64,000 bases of DNA, taken from assembly GCA_030490835.1 (NCBI GenBank), contig CM059975.1, forward strand, positions 4,057,579 to 4,121,578, written 5' to 3'. Position numbers and translations under genes: made by a program. The stretch's first letter is position 1. Every line of letters starts with the position of its first letter. The notes beneath the pieces are model-generated. The model saw only the letters and a program-made list of their open reading frames with translations. It made no database searches and was not told the origin of the DNA. This stretch comes from Annona cherimola (lineage: Eukaryota > Streptophyta > Magnoliopsida > Magnoliales > Annonaceae). Positions 35,041 through 47,400 of this stretch are shown one piece after another.

Positions 35041-35262
35041 CCGGCTGGCGTTACAGTGCGGTCGAAATCGTATAATCTTGGCTATGCGTCCTTTTAGATG
35101 GATCGACAACTAGACGAGGCTAAAGGAAGAGAATATAGCAGTATTGATCGAGTGGCAGGGTTTTTCTAAATTAAGCCGTGCACGAAAAGGGGTTGGGCCA
35201 TCCTTGAATATATAGCAAAGTAACAAACAGATGGCTTAACTTAGGGTGTCTGATAATGGCCC
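35041..35262. repeat. Duplicated block upstream of BAHD fragment, copy 2
   Basis: Partner of 31223-31810 without the family A MITE, as described there. Confidence 0.75.
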
Positions 35263-35295
35263 AATTAATTCCCTTAATTGGTAATTGTTACACGG

Positions 35296-35585
35296 AGGTC
35301 ATGCATTCATTGTGAAAGCCGTCCATAAAGCTGTGACTCCGATGGAGTCGTTGATCGATTTCGGGGAGCGATTGTGCAGGGGAGGGATAGGGGGAGATGG
35401 CTGCCACCACTAGGAATTCTAATTTCCCGGATCTGGAGGTGGATAGCTGGCTTGGATGCCAGTTTCGTGATCTCGATTTGGTGGCAGTAGGTCGTGTGAC
35501 TTTCTTCCCCTGTTCTTGCCTGTGGAGGGGCTTCCGATCTTGTTGCCTTCATGCAAAGAGAGAGGAGGCATCGACGGACGCATGA
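35296..35585 (+). pseudogene. BAHD acyltransferase 3' fragment (copy 4)
   Basis: Matches the intact gene from the VHGSHASVAKAIHGAV region through SFIDFGE, LEVDSWL..QFRDLDL and LLPSCK, with deletions and frame changes. The C-terminal HFKQIC block is missing and the sequence ends near GGIDG. A SINE follows 35 bp downstream. Confidence 0.78.
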
Positions 35586-35619
35586 TTCCCAGTCTTCAGA
35601 CTAGTGGAGTGAAATTATT

Positions 35620-35905
35620 TTTTTTTATTGGTATATAATTACATGTATCTCAACACATATGATATTGAAGATCTGAGACATTCTTACAAATCTGGGGACA
35701 CATAACATCCCAAAGAAATCTGGAAGACACAGCTTCCAATAGCCACCTGGGAGACCACCCGCTCCCACACCTCACCCGGGAGACAAACCGCTCCCACACC
35801 TCACCCATCTATTTGGGACCGAAATCCCGAATGGGATTCGATCCCGCGTCAACCGCAGAACGCTGTGGTGCGCCGCTGGTGACGACCAACCGAGCTAGCC
35901 TCGGT
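35620..35905 (-). mobile_element. tRNA-derived SINE, family X (copy 2)
   Basis: Perfect 18-bp duplication TAGTGGAGTGAAATTATT (35602-35619, 35906-35923). On the minus strand the head has a tRNA box A TAGCTCGGTTGG and box B GGGATCGAATCCC, then a body ending in TTTGTAAGAATGTCTCAGA and an A-rich tail. Two tandem GGTGAGGTGTGGGAGCGG units lie in the middle. RNA polymerase III would transcribe it, and LINE proteins would move it. Confidence 0.9.
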
Positions 35906-35942
35906 TAGTGGAGTGAAATTATTACTTATTGCTGATATACAT

Positions 35943-36163
35943 TTTTTTTAATTAGTATATGTACATATTATAACACCTGATATTACAATCAAGCATATTC
36001 ACCATTACATAATGAAGAGTTTCTTATAAATACTTCTACATTAGGATGAAATCTATAAATGCCCTTACCCAAGAAAGACAAAAAAAAACACCTCACAAAA
36101 AGAAATCAAACCACCAAGCATTTGCGCCATCGAGTCGTACCGCCAGGCCACACGCCTGGTGGC
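35943..36163 (-). mobile_element. tRNA-derived SINE, family Y (copy 3)
   Basis: Perfect 15-bp duplication ATTGCTGATATACAT (35928-35942, 36164-36178). The minus-strand head starts GCCACCAGGCGTGTGGCC and has a box-B-like GGTTTGATTTC. Inserted just beyond the family X SINE. Confidence 0.85.
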
Positions 36164-36178
36164 ATTGCTGATATACAT

Positions 36179-36559
36179 TCTTAATCATGTGATTGCTATA
36201 GAAATAAGCATCCTCTAATCAACAAATTGTTAGTACTTGATTTTGAATTGAAACTCTTTTTATTGATCGTGAGAACTGATTCCATGCGTCGAGCAAAAGA
36301 TATATAGATAAGATTTTAAATTGAACCATTTATATAGCATTGAACAAAATGGTCCGCATCTGGGTATCCTTGAAATCTAAAATCATCGTTGCACTCCTAA
36401 TATTAGCATTTGATGTAGACAACACTTCGTTCTATCGCACGATCATATGATCCACCGTTAATGACACTGCAGAGCTAGAGCTGCTCCGTCTTTGTTCTCC
36501 AACTCCTGAAGTGAACCAGAAATCTTCATCGGATTGAAAATCATGCATAAATCTAGACT
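36179..36559. other. Intergenic DNA; nothing recognised
   Basis: No gene or clear repeat. Confidence 0.3.
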
Positions 36560-36940
36560 ATTGATCTATGCATCAAGATCTGAAACCTCATTTTTTATAT
36601 TTTTTTTGAAATTTTTTATAAAATTATTAATATAATTGTATTTAATCTATAAGCTAAATTTTACCATTTTTGGACATGTGTATATATTTTTTTATTTTTT
36701 AAAAACAAGGGTACTGTAGCCTTTTTAAGTGATTAAAATACCTCTGTTTTTAAAAAAACAAAAATATATATTTGTATATCTCCAAAAATTGTAAAACTTA
36801 ATACATAAATTAAATACAATTAGGTCAACAATCTTATAAAAAGTTTCATTAAAAAATTAAAAAAATGTGGTTTTGCACCTTAGTACGTTTAAATTTCAAT
36901 ATACCACGGTACATTGAATCAGTTCTCTATCTTATGAGCC
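36560..36940. mobile_element. Family A MITE (copy A5), diverged ends
   Basis: Inverted core arms: AAATTTTACCATTTTTGGAC faces CCAAAAATTGTAAAACTTAA, with AATTGTATTTAATCTATAAG and AAATTAAATACAATT. Ends and target duplication are unclear. Confidence 0.5.
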
Positions 36941-37330
36941 GGTAGCATTCTGCCGATTCTAGTTCTCTATGGAACAAATAAGGAACTGTTGTTTGCCATC
37001 AAAAAATAATAATCATTTCAACAGTGTGTGTTTTCGAACTTAATTGAATTCCTGCCGATCTAACGTATATACCCGGTACCATATTCAAGTCATATTGTGG
37101 ATTGTGATCAGATCAGATGGTCCACTCTCACTCATCAACTTACTGTTTTGAACATTTGAAAAAAGAACACAGAAAAGTGCAGGTAATTATATCGATTTCG
37201 TATATAAGTAAAATCATATCAAACTATATTCCGATATATTTTTTCTTACATAGGCAGCTTGGATAGCTGATATAGACTAGATCAAGGGTCTACGACAAAC
37301 CAAAAGGGGGATTAATTGATACAAAAGCAT
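36941..37330. other. 3' flank of the CASP-like gene
   Basis: Probably holds the 3'UTR of the minus-strand gene. No second gene or repeat seen. Confidence 0.4.
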
Positions 37331-38444
37331 CTAATCCAGCTGGTCTTCTTCTTCTTTAGATATGTAAGGGGCCTCGAATTTGGTAAAAAGTTTGTAGGCT
37401 GAAATAATAGCTAATACAACCAAGCAGACGAAGGTTATAGCGTGCAGCACCAAAGACACCTGGGTATGTCTACAGAACCTGCCGTAGGAAGTACATGCTT
37501 CACTCCAAGACACTACCTCATCTCCTTTGTATCCAAGGTACAATAGCTCAGCCACTGCAGCCCCTGACGAGACCATTAAATAGGCCAGTACCTGATCAAA
37601 ATGGCCCAGCAGCCGAAATTCTGATTATTCACACAAAATAATTATGACCCAAAGCGAATCTACACGTTTCCATATGAAAGAATAATAATTCCCCATTCGA
37701 ACAAGGGGACTGAATGGGCATTTGCAATCTTTTTTGACTTATAAAGAACAAGAAAAAGATATATCGAATATCATTGACCTGAGTTGTACGTGAGGAGAGC
37801 GCAGAGCATGGGCGACAGGGGAACCTGTGCATGCATGAATGCTACGTGTGGCGTGCATGGGTTGCAAATGACAAAAAAACAGAAGCGAATCGAAACTCAG
37901 ATGACAAAACCTGGTCCGACACAAAGAGGACCCAGTCGTTGATGAAGAATCCAAGCCATCCATTGAAGACAGAAGCAAGAGCGTAAGCTGCAACTATGGC
38001 ATTAGTGATGACGAAGAACCTGTAGAATTTTGGAAATTTCAGCGTTTTATGGAAATCAAGCATTGTTGTCGACTTGTTGGCCCACATACAATGAATTTAG
38101 ACCACCCATCAAAATGGGGGTTTTATGATAAATGCGCAGAGAAGCCCAGATAGGAAGATCCAGACCCTGCAGAGTCGGGCTACCAATGATGAACAGTAGA
38201 AAAACAGAGGAACGATTCAAATTCAGAGTGAAAGAGGAAGCAGCTAGATAGCAAGAAAGAATGAAAAGCGTGCATACCTGAGACCGCCGATATTAGAGAA
38301 GCTAAGCTTCCCGTAGTCAGGATTCAGCTGCTTGTTAGTGACCATAACCCATATGGATGCTGCACTGAGTGGTATGGTAGAAAACCTCAGGGATATGTCT
38401 GCCGCTCTCAGGCATTTGGGTTTTCTTTGATCGCCGTTTTCCAT
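37331..38444 (-). CDS. CASP-like four-helix membrane protein
   Basis: Three exons join cleanly: 38278-38444, 37911-38019 and 37331-37591 (GT-AG introns), giving 178 aa. This is the usual size for a CASP-like protein. Four hydrophobic segments lie at about residues 20-38, 57-76, 92-112 and 142-164. The two charged residues typical of the family are present: Arg20 in the first helix (DISLRFS) and Asp91 at the start of the third ([11 protein letters not shown]). The region [16 protein letters not shown] fits the second extracellular loop. These proteins form plasma-membrane domains and scaffold local cell-wall change. Founders shape the Casparian strip. [24 protein letters not shown] suggests a CASPL2-type member. 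The start is the first ATG, with a TATA box 57 bp upstream. No lesion is seen. Confidence 0.92.
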
Positions 38445-38500
38445 CGAGAGAGAAAGAGCTGGTATTACTCAATAGTTTTGGAAGAAATTATCGGTGGGCC

Positions 38501-38506
38501 TTTATA
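38501..38506 (-). promoter_or_regulatory. TATA box of the CASP-like gene
   Basis: TATAAA on the minus strand 57 bp upstream of the ATG, inside the palindrome CCTTTATAAAGG. Confidence 0.5.
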
Positions 38507-39209
38507 AAGGAAAAAACAAAAAGCAAGGAGGCAAAATTAAATTAGTACAAGAAGAGATAATTGCTGGTAAAAGACAGTGACATCAGAGCATTATCATCAT
38601 CTTATTGTTTTGGTTAAGGTGAGCATCTATCCCCGACGGACGTGTCAAATTTCAAAATTATGGTCCACTTGTTTTGAGGATGAGAGATATAGATGGCCGG
38701 GCTATCTGTTTTGATAATCTTGATCATTTAACGGATGGTCTAACCCTGGATCGGATGGCCCCTTATCATAAAGCACAAGCTCATTGAAAGGTCCTCATCC
38801 ATCGAAGCCTAGGCGAAAATCATCACATACTACTTTCATGATATGGTTGGATGCCTTTCTCTCATCGCTTCTCTAAAAAGGTAAAAGATGCCGACTTTGG
38901 TGGTAAGCGTTCAAACTATAGTGGAGATTAGCAATGGGCTTTTACCATTCTGAATTCGAAAGTGCCGACTCCGAATGGGATGTCGTAGGCATCATGATTC
39001 GCCCACCACCAGCATTATGGGAATGATGATATGGTAAGTTGTCCATTCCTTTCTCTGCACGTGGCTCTCAGGTTGGTGAGGTAGGCTAGACCATCATCTT
39101 CGGCTGGACCACCGTAAACAAGTGCTGGAATGTCATATAAAAACAAAAGTACCTGGTGTACAGAATCATTATCCATGATCCTTTCATCCCCGGCTAACAA
39201 CAACTCCAA
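38507..39209. other. 5' flank of the CASP-like gene
   Basis: Moderate-GC DNA with no second gene I can support. The short frame near 39015-39209 has no recognised domain. Confidence 0.35.
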
Positions 39210-39490
39210 TTAGCTTGGGATATATTTTTTAAAAAACTTTTTTTATGAAAATATGGACCCAAGTATATTTAATTTACATATCGATTTTTAAAATTTTTTA
39301 ATATGCTATATCTATTTTCTAAATTTCAAACATCAACATTCTGGGGGTGAAAATTACTTAAATACCCAAAAATATTGAATTTTAAAATTAAGAAAAAATA
39401 TGCACATATCTAAAAATTATAAAATTTAGTTCGTGAATTAAACACAATGAGGAGCATATTTTTATGAAAAATTTAAAAACATTTATATGT
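39210..39490. mobile_element. Family A MITE relic (copy A6)
   Basis: Inverted core pair near 39262-39330 and 39395-39460 (TATATTTAATTTACATATC, TTAGTTCGTGAATTAAACAC). Ends are worn. Confidence 0.4.
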
Positions 39491-40326
39491 CGGGTTAATT
39501 GTATTATAATACTATATACATGTAGCCTATAAATTTAGAAAGTTACTTGAATCAATGCATGCAAGTTTTAGAATATTATTTCATCAAAAAAGTTTTAAAA
39601 TGTTATAAAATAGAAAGGATCATCATGTTAGGTAAAAGGAATACTTCAGATGGCTTTGATGTTGAATTAGGACATTATAGTTCCTTTCTACGCACCATCT
39701 AAGTAGATCAACTACCGGAAGAGATGAGCTCAATCAAAATATCAAATTTATAGTTTTCTACTTAATGATTCACCTAGCCAGGTAGGATGACTAAGTAACA
39801 ACCTTGTATATTTTGTATTTTTTAATATTTTTTATTTTCCTTTATTTTTCTGTGAGTACAAGTGTATTTAGTATATGTAACAAAATTAAATGAAAAATTT
39901 TGTGTAAAAATTTTGTATTGGTGTAAAATGTTGTGATATGATAGAGGTAATAATGAATATTAAAGAGAATAAATTTAAAATAGATAAGTTAGTTTTATGA
40001 TTGGTTATGTAAAAATGATTAAAGAGTGAAACAATCATATAAAAAGATGTAAAAAATTAGGACACTAAAATGGAAAAAAAAAAAGAATATTATAAAATAT
40101 GAAATAAACAAGGTAAAAGTAACGACCGTATGTATGGTATTATCATCCAGCTACATGAGGCCAATCAGTACATCAAATAGATATATGGTTCAACGGAATT
40201 CATGCCGTTCTCTGCGCAATGATTCGATTCCACTAGTATGTAAGAAACCTAGAGCTGCTGACGTGTTCGGTTGTTGAAAAATAAAGGGAAATAAGAAGCT
40301 AGCTGAAAATGGAAGCAGATTAGTAC
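39491..40326. other. Intergenic DNA with a family B relic
   Basis: About 39880-40120 carries the reversed family B signature (AGAGAATAAATTTAAAATAGATAAGTTAG) without clear ends. Otherwise nothing is seen. Confidence 0.35.
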
Positions 40327-40765
40327 GAGTTGTGATCTTTTGAAGCCGGCTTCACGATGGCCTCCGTAAAGCCAGCCCAAAAACTTATTTTTTAAAAACT
40401 TTTTTTGGATTTTTTTTCATGGGTAAGTATATTTTTTAAAAACTTTTTTTGGATTTTTTTTCATGGGTAAGTAAATCTAGGTATATTAAATCTATAAATC
40501 AAGTTTTACCATTTTTGAATGTTTTTAAGTATTTATTTTAGATTTTTAAACACAGTGGCATTTTCGTAATTTTTTGAACTGTGTTTAAAAATCTAAAATA
40601 AATACTTAAAAACATCCAAAAATGGTAAAACTTGATTTATAGATTTAATACACCTAGATTTACTTACCCATGAAAAAAAAATCAAAAAAAAAATTTTTTA
40701 AAAATAAGTTTTTGGGCTGGCTTTACAGAGGCCACTGTGAAACCGGCTTCAAAAGATCATTCCAC
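40327..40765. mobile_element. Palindromic Mutator-type MITE, family A (copy A7)
   Basis: 439 bp with perfect 9-bp duplication GATTAGTAC (40318-40326, 40766-40774). Ends carry GATCTTTTGAAGCCGGCTTC and its complement, unlike other copies. The core (AAGTTTTACCATTTTTGAAT, CAGTGGCATTTTCG) is shared. A 44-bp unit is tandemly doubled only in the left arm (40387-40474), so the arms differ in length. Confidence 0.85.
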
Positions 40766-40966
40766 GATTAGTACAAGGCGTGAGCTGCATTGTGGGGGCA
40801 GTTCATGGCTCCGCTGCTTCCACATCACCAAAAGGCTCCTCTCCCTGCCCTTGAAATTCACACAACAGCTGCTGGCGTGAGACAGTACAAGGAACGGCAA
40901 TTAGGTAACTGCACGCCATTTATCTCTAGTTCTCTATCGCTTAACCCACCTCATGAAGCGCAACTC

Positions 40967-41060
40967 GAGTTGAGATATGGCCCTATGCAACCAAAGATTT
41001 CTTTACTGCGAGCGAGTTGGGATTTGGCCCTATGCAACCAAAGATTTCTTTACTGCAAGA
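40967..41060 (+). repeat. Tandem 47-bp duplication
   Basis: Two units, GAGTTGAGATATGGCCC... and GAGTTGGGATTTGGCCC..., each with CTATGCAACCAAAGATTTC. The frame through them has no recognised domain. Confidence 0.75.
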
Positions 41061-41427
41061 GGGAGAGCGGGAGAAAGAGAGAGGTATTTACGAAACAAGG
41101 GCAGCAAGCAAACGCTACCCAAAAGGATTAGCAACACTTATTATGTAGCTCATGGCCAGTGTTGAGTAACTTACAACAGTAATAATGGCCATCCAAGCAC
41201 GCTTTAAAAGAATGGGCCACGGGCAGGCGGGCAGACCATAGGTGTAATCAATGAGTCCTCCTTTCCTTTCTGCTTTTGGGGGTATCTCTCCTCTCTCCTA
41301 ATAAAATGGAAGAGATCATCCCTGGACCAGTGGCCAGTCCTCTCTATATCGCTACTCGTGAAAATTACATACATTTCTCTACAAATGCTACATCCAAATA
41401 ACCCAAACTCACCCTGCCTTCCCTTCC

Positions 41428-44400
41428 TCAGAAGGCTGCACTCCAAAGTGCATTCTCCCCTTCACCGCACCGCTGGTGGACCTCTTTGATCCTGTCAGCG
41501 GACTTGCAAATGCCACTGCAGCTCCAGTCAAATGAGGCAACACAGATGTTGCCAGCTTGGGCCTTCCACTCGCAATCTGTATTATTTAAGGGAAAGGCAT
41601 TTCATGTGTCAGTTTCTTCGTTCAGCAGACCACCCAGAAATAAACTTGATAATAGTGACATGAAGAAAGCATTCTCAGGATGTTGCAGTAAAACATTATA
41701 GTCGAGATGCCTGTGCAGTCGATTGTCTGAGGAGAGCTACAGGAAGATGCAGATAAAAGGAAGCAAAATGGGGAACCTCAAGAGGGTTGTAGCTTCTCTC
41801 TTTCTCTCTCTCTCTTTCCCATGGCAACGAAAAATATATAGTTTTCCTGTGAACTAGTGCATCTGCATAAAAAGCATACAGCCATCCCCATCTAGAAGCC
41901 ATGTATAAACACTTGAATAGTAAAACGTATTCACCAGAAGACTGGCAAAGTAACTGAATATATTCTAGCCTGCTATTCAATTTTCTAAACAAGATAAAGG
42001 AATTTCCAAATGTCATTTTTAATGATTAAAAGACCTATCTGACATTCCATTTTTTAAGGAAACCATGATGCTGAAGTTTGGGCAGAACTGTTTTTTTGGA
42101 AATGTCAGCATTTGTTAATGTACTTTGATGTTGCCCTGTGCAAAAATTCTTTAGTTTTCCCAATAATTCTCCACAGAAAGACTGCCATTCGGGAAACTAT
42201 TGAATATGTCAGAACATTGGCTTTGTAAAAAATGGTGGTTTGATATTGTCATGGCGAAATATTCTGGGAACCACTGAATATGTCAGAACAATGACTTGTA
42301 ACAATGGTGGTTTAATTTTGAATCGCGACAAAATCTCAAACGTATCATTATTGCCAGGGTAGTAGCCACAAATACCAAGCAGGACACTTCCAATTCGTTT
42401 GGTGGGCTCTCTTTGCATAAAATACAATAGATCCCCAAGAAGTTCAGCCCAAACTTCTGTAATTGAAGTGGGTGGCGCTCACCTCAATGTAATGGAGCCC
42501 AACCTGCATGATCCTATACCAGGTGCATTTCTTACAGCCAAAATAGAGGTCTGAAAATCTATCCCAACTAATCCTCCAGAAATGCTCAAGTCAACAAAGA
42601 GATCACTATACGGTCAATTTCTCAATTTCTCATTGTGCAACCGGTAGTGTCATTTTGTTCATTTTCAGAGCTCCACAAATAATTTTTTTGCCCAAAAAAA
42701 GAAGGAAAACAACCCATACTACCGAAAAAAAGCATATGCATACAATAACAAAAAATCATAACCAGCAAAATAAAGAAAATAACAAAGTCAAACTTTACCA
42801 GGTGGGGTACCACAACATAGTCTGCGATCATCAATGTGTTGAACATCTAAGCCAATAAACCAAGATCCTAATGACACATCCTCATTTGCATACTTGTGCA
42901 GCACATGCCTGAGAAATTACGAGAACCATCACACAACTGACAGCAGCACAAAAGGCTTGCAAGAAATCTGAGCTCGCTTGCTTACTGATTTATCGATACA
43001 TAAGTAGCCAAATCTCTAGAGATGGCATAAAGTTGGCCTGTCGCATGGCGGAAGTACTTGTTTCCCGCCTCTCCAAATTTCCAATACTCAGGTTCATGGT
43101 ACCTCACTCCCCTGTTCCAACAGAATTGCTAATTAGAAGCTGAAAAGTAAAACACGCTTACATGCTAGCTATTTTAACAATTTGGAGAAGACTTACTTCT
43201 GTGCCAGTACAGGACCAGACTTCATGCAACCAATATACACCCTGGGCTTTGAACGGTGTCTGGCTAATGTGGTTCCAAGTGTTGCTGTAGGACAGAGACA
43301 GGCAGTTTTAGAAAGCGTGGTAAAGGCATAGCATGTTGAAATATGTAAGAACAGTGTCACTTTATGGAAAATGGTTTCCATCTGCATATTTGGATAGACC
43401 TTCCTAACAATGAGAGTTTCCCAAAATAACCATCACAACACAATTTGATTCTTCATTCATTCCACAATATGGTCATGATAAACACAACTTTGGGTTATAC
43501 TATTTCTCTGCATTGAGAGAGCAAAAAAAACAGCGGATCAATTGAGTAAACTAAGCCTATAAAGATGTTTCATTCATCTACTGGTCGTCATCATATCCAA
43601 AAATCACCATCACCACGTTAGCATAATAACCTAGTCTATAGTTGGTCAAAGCCTTCTTCAAAACATGCCCACATGATGGCCAGTTTCTGTAACATATTTG
43701 ACACACATAGCATGTTAACACATGCATCCATTTGTAATTTTCAACACAAAAGCATGAGCTAGTGTTTTTGAGAGCTAGATCTGTTGTAATAGCCAGCCTG
43801 CTCTTCATGAATCATGATGAATCCTTTTGATCACAATGAACATCCAACTTTATATCCCAAGGTCCCATTTTCTAGTGAGGTAGATAGAACACAGGAATCA
43901 GGTACTTAAGTGCAAGTGTACACAAAAGTGTTTCTTGTTTATTCAGAAAAGCACCAGCATTCAACAGCATAACATGGTTGAAAGCACTGGCATTCTTAGA
44001 TTTTATATGATTTAACCCCAATTTAAGTTAACATGAGTGTTATTTACTCATAGCATTCATAAAAGTTCATTCCTAGAAGGTCCAAAACAAAGTATGTATT
44101 TCACATTAGGCTGGCAGCAAGCAAGAACAATTCCGTGCAACTTTCATCAAATCCACACAATTTCATCTCTCTCTCTCTCTCTTGATAATCCAGACAATGT
44201 CTTTGGAATGGCATGACATGATTCAAGTATTTGAACTTAATTGACTCCCGTAAAGTTTAGCTGATAGACACTTTATGTAGTTACGATGAGAAAATAATAA
44301 ATATAGTCACCAAACAAAGCACATCTAACCTCCTTTTTTCAAGAATCCAGCATGTTAGTATTTCTCCAATCATTAAGCAAAACAAAAACAAAATCCCCCA

Positions 44401-47400
44401 AATATGATGCATATCGGAATCCATAAAGACAATAATGAAGGGAATTCTTCACCTATGTTAACATGGACATCATCATCAACCTTGACATAGAAGTCTGCAT
44501 CCCACATTGACACTGCTGTAGCAAAAAATGTCTTGGTCTTGGCTGACAACTCAAGATATCCTTCAACATGCTCCTGAAAGAAGTACAAAATATATCAATA
44601 GTCCTCTGAAAAACAGAAAGTAAAAAGAAGCAGCAGAAATATCATGTGAGATATGACCCTCACAGAGCCATTACCAGCCTCATGAAGTCACCGTGTTTTC
44701 TATCCTCTGCTTGAATAGCTTTATCTAGAATACCACCTGCGGTAGCACTGTGACCGCAAAAATAAGTGGTCACATGAGATTTAACATTAGCTAGGAGCAC
44801 TAGAAAAGGTGGGAGTTGAATTAATAACAGAAACAAACTGTACGCAAAGCAAGATATACAGTGATTAAACCTTGATGATGCCTTCTATTTGCTTTCCATT
44901 AGATAACAATAAGCTCCTGTTATAATCATTCAAGATCCTCAAGGTGTTCCAAGAAGCTTATATCGATTATCCAGTAAATATATATCATGCAGCTGAACCA
45001 TCATCAATGGTTCTGCTCAAAAGAAGATACAGATTAACAATTCATGATAAACTGTACCAAATCATGGGTGGGAAGCTGAAGAAATTAAAAAAATGTTTAC
45101 ATTCTGAGGCCATTCCGCCTATGGGCCATCATCATCATCACCATTCTGCCTATGGGCTGTAAGGCAGAAGCTTTGGATTCATCCTAGAGGATATTAAAAG
45201 GTTTCGGGTGGAGGGTACTCTTCATCACCACATTCTGGCATAAGGAATGTGAGGATAAATACCTTGGAAAATGCAGCAGATGATGTTTATAGTTTTTCTT
45301 TTTTTAAAAAAAAAAAAAGGCATAATGCCTAATGCCCTAAGGAAAGAGCATGTAAGAATTTGCATCTTTGGAGACTACTAGGCATCTTTTCCCCGATATA
45401 ATACAACATAATTACTTGTCAAAAAAGGAGGGGAACAACCATGGGTTGACAAGTGGTCCAACCATATATTCAGCCTGAATGCCCAGGAGACCAGCCGCAC
45501 AGCACCACTCAGAAGAAGGGTGTGAAGCTTCCAGAATATCTGCATGTTCACCGCAGATGGGCCAATGCATGTGCGGTGCTCAATTTGTAAATTTTAAGCA
45601 TGTCTTTTGTTTTACCATAGTGAGATATACCACTACTCATACTACATTTCTTAATTACAAAATGCACTGACTGCATAGAAGATTTGAGGTGTTTTCATTT
45701 ACACCAAAAGCTTTTCAACCTAAAACTTTTCTAAAATTGTTTACTCTCGACAGCTGCCCTATTTTTTAATTATTTCTTCACATATTCCCATACAACAACC
45801 CTTTTTTAATTATTTCTACACAGCTATTTATACAATTAACTTATCTATTTTAACTTTATTCTATTTACTCCTCATCATAACCCCTATTATAACTCCTCAT
45901 CTAAAAGTTTTATTACTTCCCAAACACACCCTTGGAGGGATAAAACAACGCCATTTTGAAGATGATTTTCTCATAACTTGATCTCTTACATTAGGATCAG
46001 CTTAATAACTAACCTGTGACCAATAACAAAGCGAACAATGATGCCCTTCTCCTCTTCCAGCCTCTTTCTTTTCTCACCTATTTAATTTTTTGACAACAAA
46101 TTCCAGCAACTCAGCTTCAAGCATTTATAAGAAACCTAGACATGAGTAAAAAGAACATCGAGCAAAAACTAAAAACCTTGTGGCAACCAAGTAGCACGAA
46201 CTGAATCTCTTCGTTTTCGGCTGCTAAAAGCAGTATTAATGCCCACAACCATTAAATATTTCCTCCGTACAGTGGATTCTGCAACCTTTAAGCTCTCTGA
46301 TACAGGAGAACCACTGAGAATAGACTCCTGTGCAGCTCTTGCAGCTGCCAGTTCCATCTCTAAGTTTGAAATAGTTTTATCCAGTGTCCTGCAATCCGAT
46401 GATCACTTTTTGATCAGTAGATTGAAGAGGGTCTTCAAGAGAATTAGATTATTGAGCTTCTCCCTGAAACTGAAATGATTATTATGTCTCACACAAAACC
46501 AGTTAAGCATACACAAATTAACTTACTGTATGGCAAAATGAGTCTTAGAAACCTCCCCGAGAATGTCCTTGGGATCCCGCTTGACATCCTTCTGCTGGAA
46601 TCAAATTTAATACCTATCAGAGTGCAAAGTTGTTCGTACTAAAACAATACAGAAAAAACCAAACAGCCATATGTGTGGTCATGTATGTGATATGATAAAA
46701 CTAGCAGCTTTGGAGCAGTATTCAGGATTGTCCAATCCATGGATCCGGACAGTTTTTAAGTCCACTGCATATAAAATGAGCTAACGTGCAGAAACTGCAA
46801 ACCAAGCAAACTATTTATCATGCTTGATAGTAAGAACAGTTCGGACTTTGTTTAGAAACAACTCCAATCAGCAAAATGTTCCATCTATTCTGATAGGATG
46901 AAGACTGGGTCGCTTCAAATCCTGATAGGATCACTTGTATCAGGCAATCTTTATCATCCTCCAATGGCTTGGAAACGAAGGTGGAGAAAAGTAAGGCAAA
47001 TCAACAATGGATTGCTTCACTAGAGTCCATAAACGAAAGGGAAGCACAACCGGAGAAAAATAAAGCAATTAAAAAATGGATTGGATAACTTGACCATCAT
47101 AACCTTCAAAAGTTACTGATTAGATTCTCTAAAGTTAATAGACAGCTCTTGACTGGCTGGAGTGTCCAAATTTACGGTTTGCTCACAAACATTGAATCGT
47201 TTATGTGTATACCATAGATCCAGCTAGGTACCTCAGCGATTGGATGTTCAAAAGTTCCGAAAATATAAAAAGCAAAAAAAAAAAAAAAAAAAAACTGAAA
47301 GCCTCCATTGCTAAGCAAGTTTACTATGGAAACCTGCACAATTTTACAACACATCCATGGTGATATATGATTTATTCCAAAAGGCTTAGTGCAAGACTTC

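Noticed and set aside
35820..35905. tRNA gene
   Set aside because: Box A and B are present, but there is no cloverleaf or acceptor stem and the sequence is the head of a SINE with target duplications.
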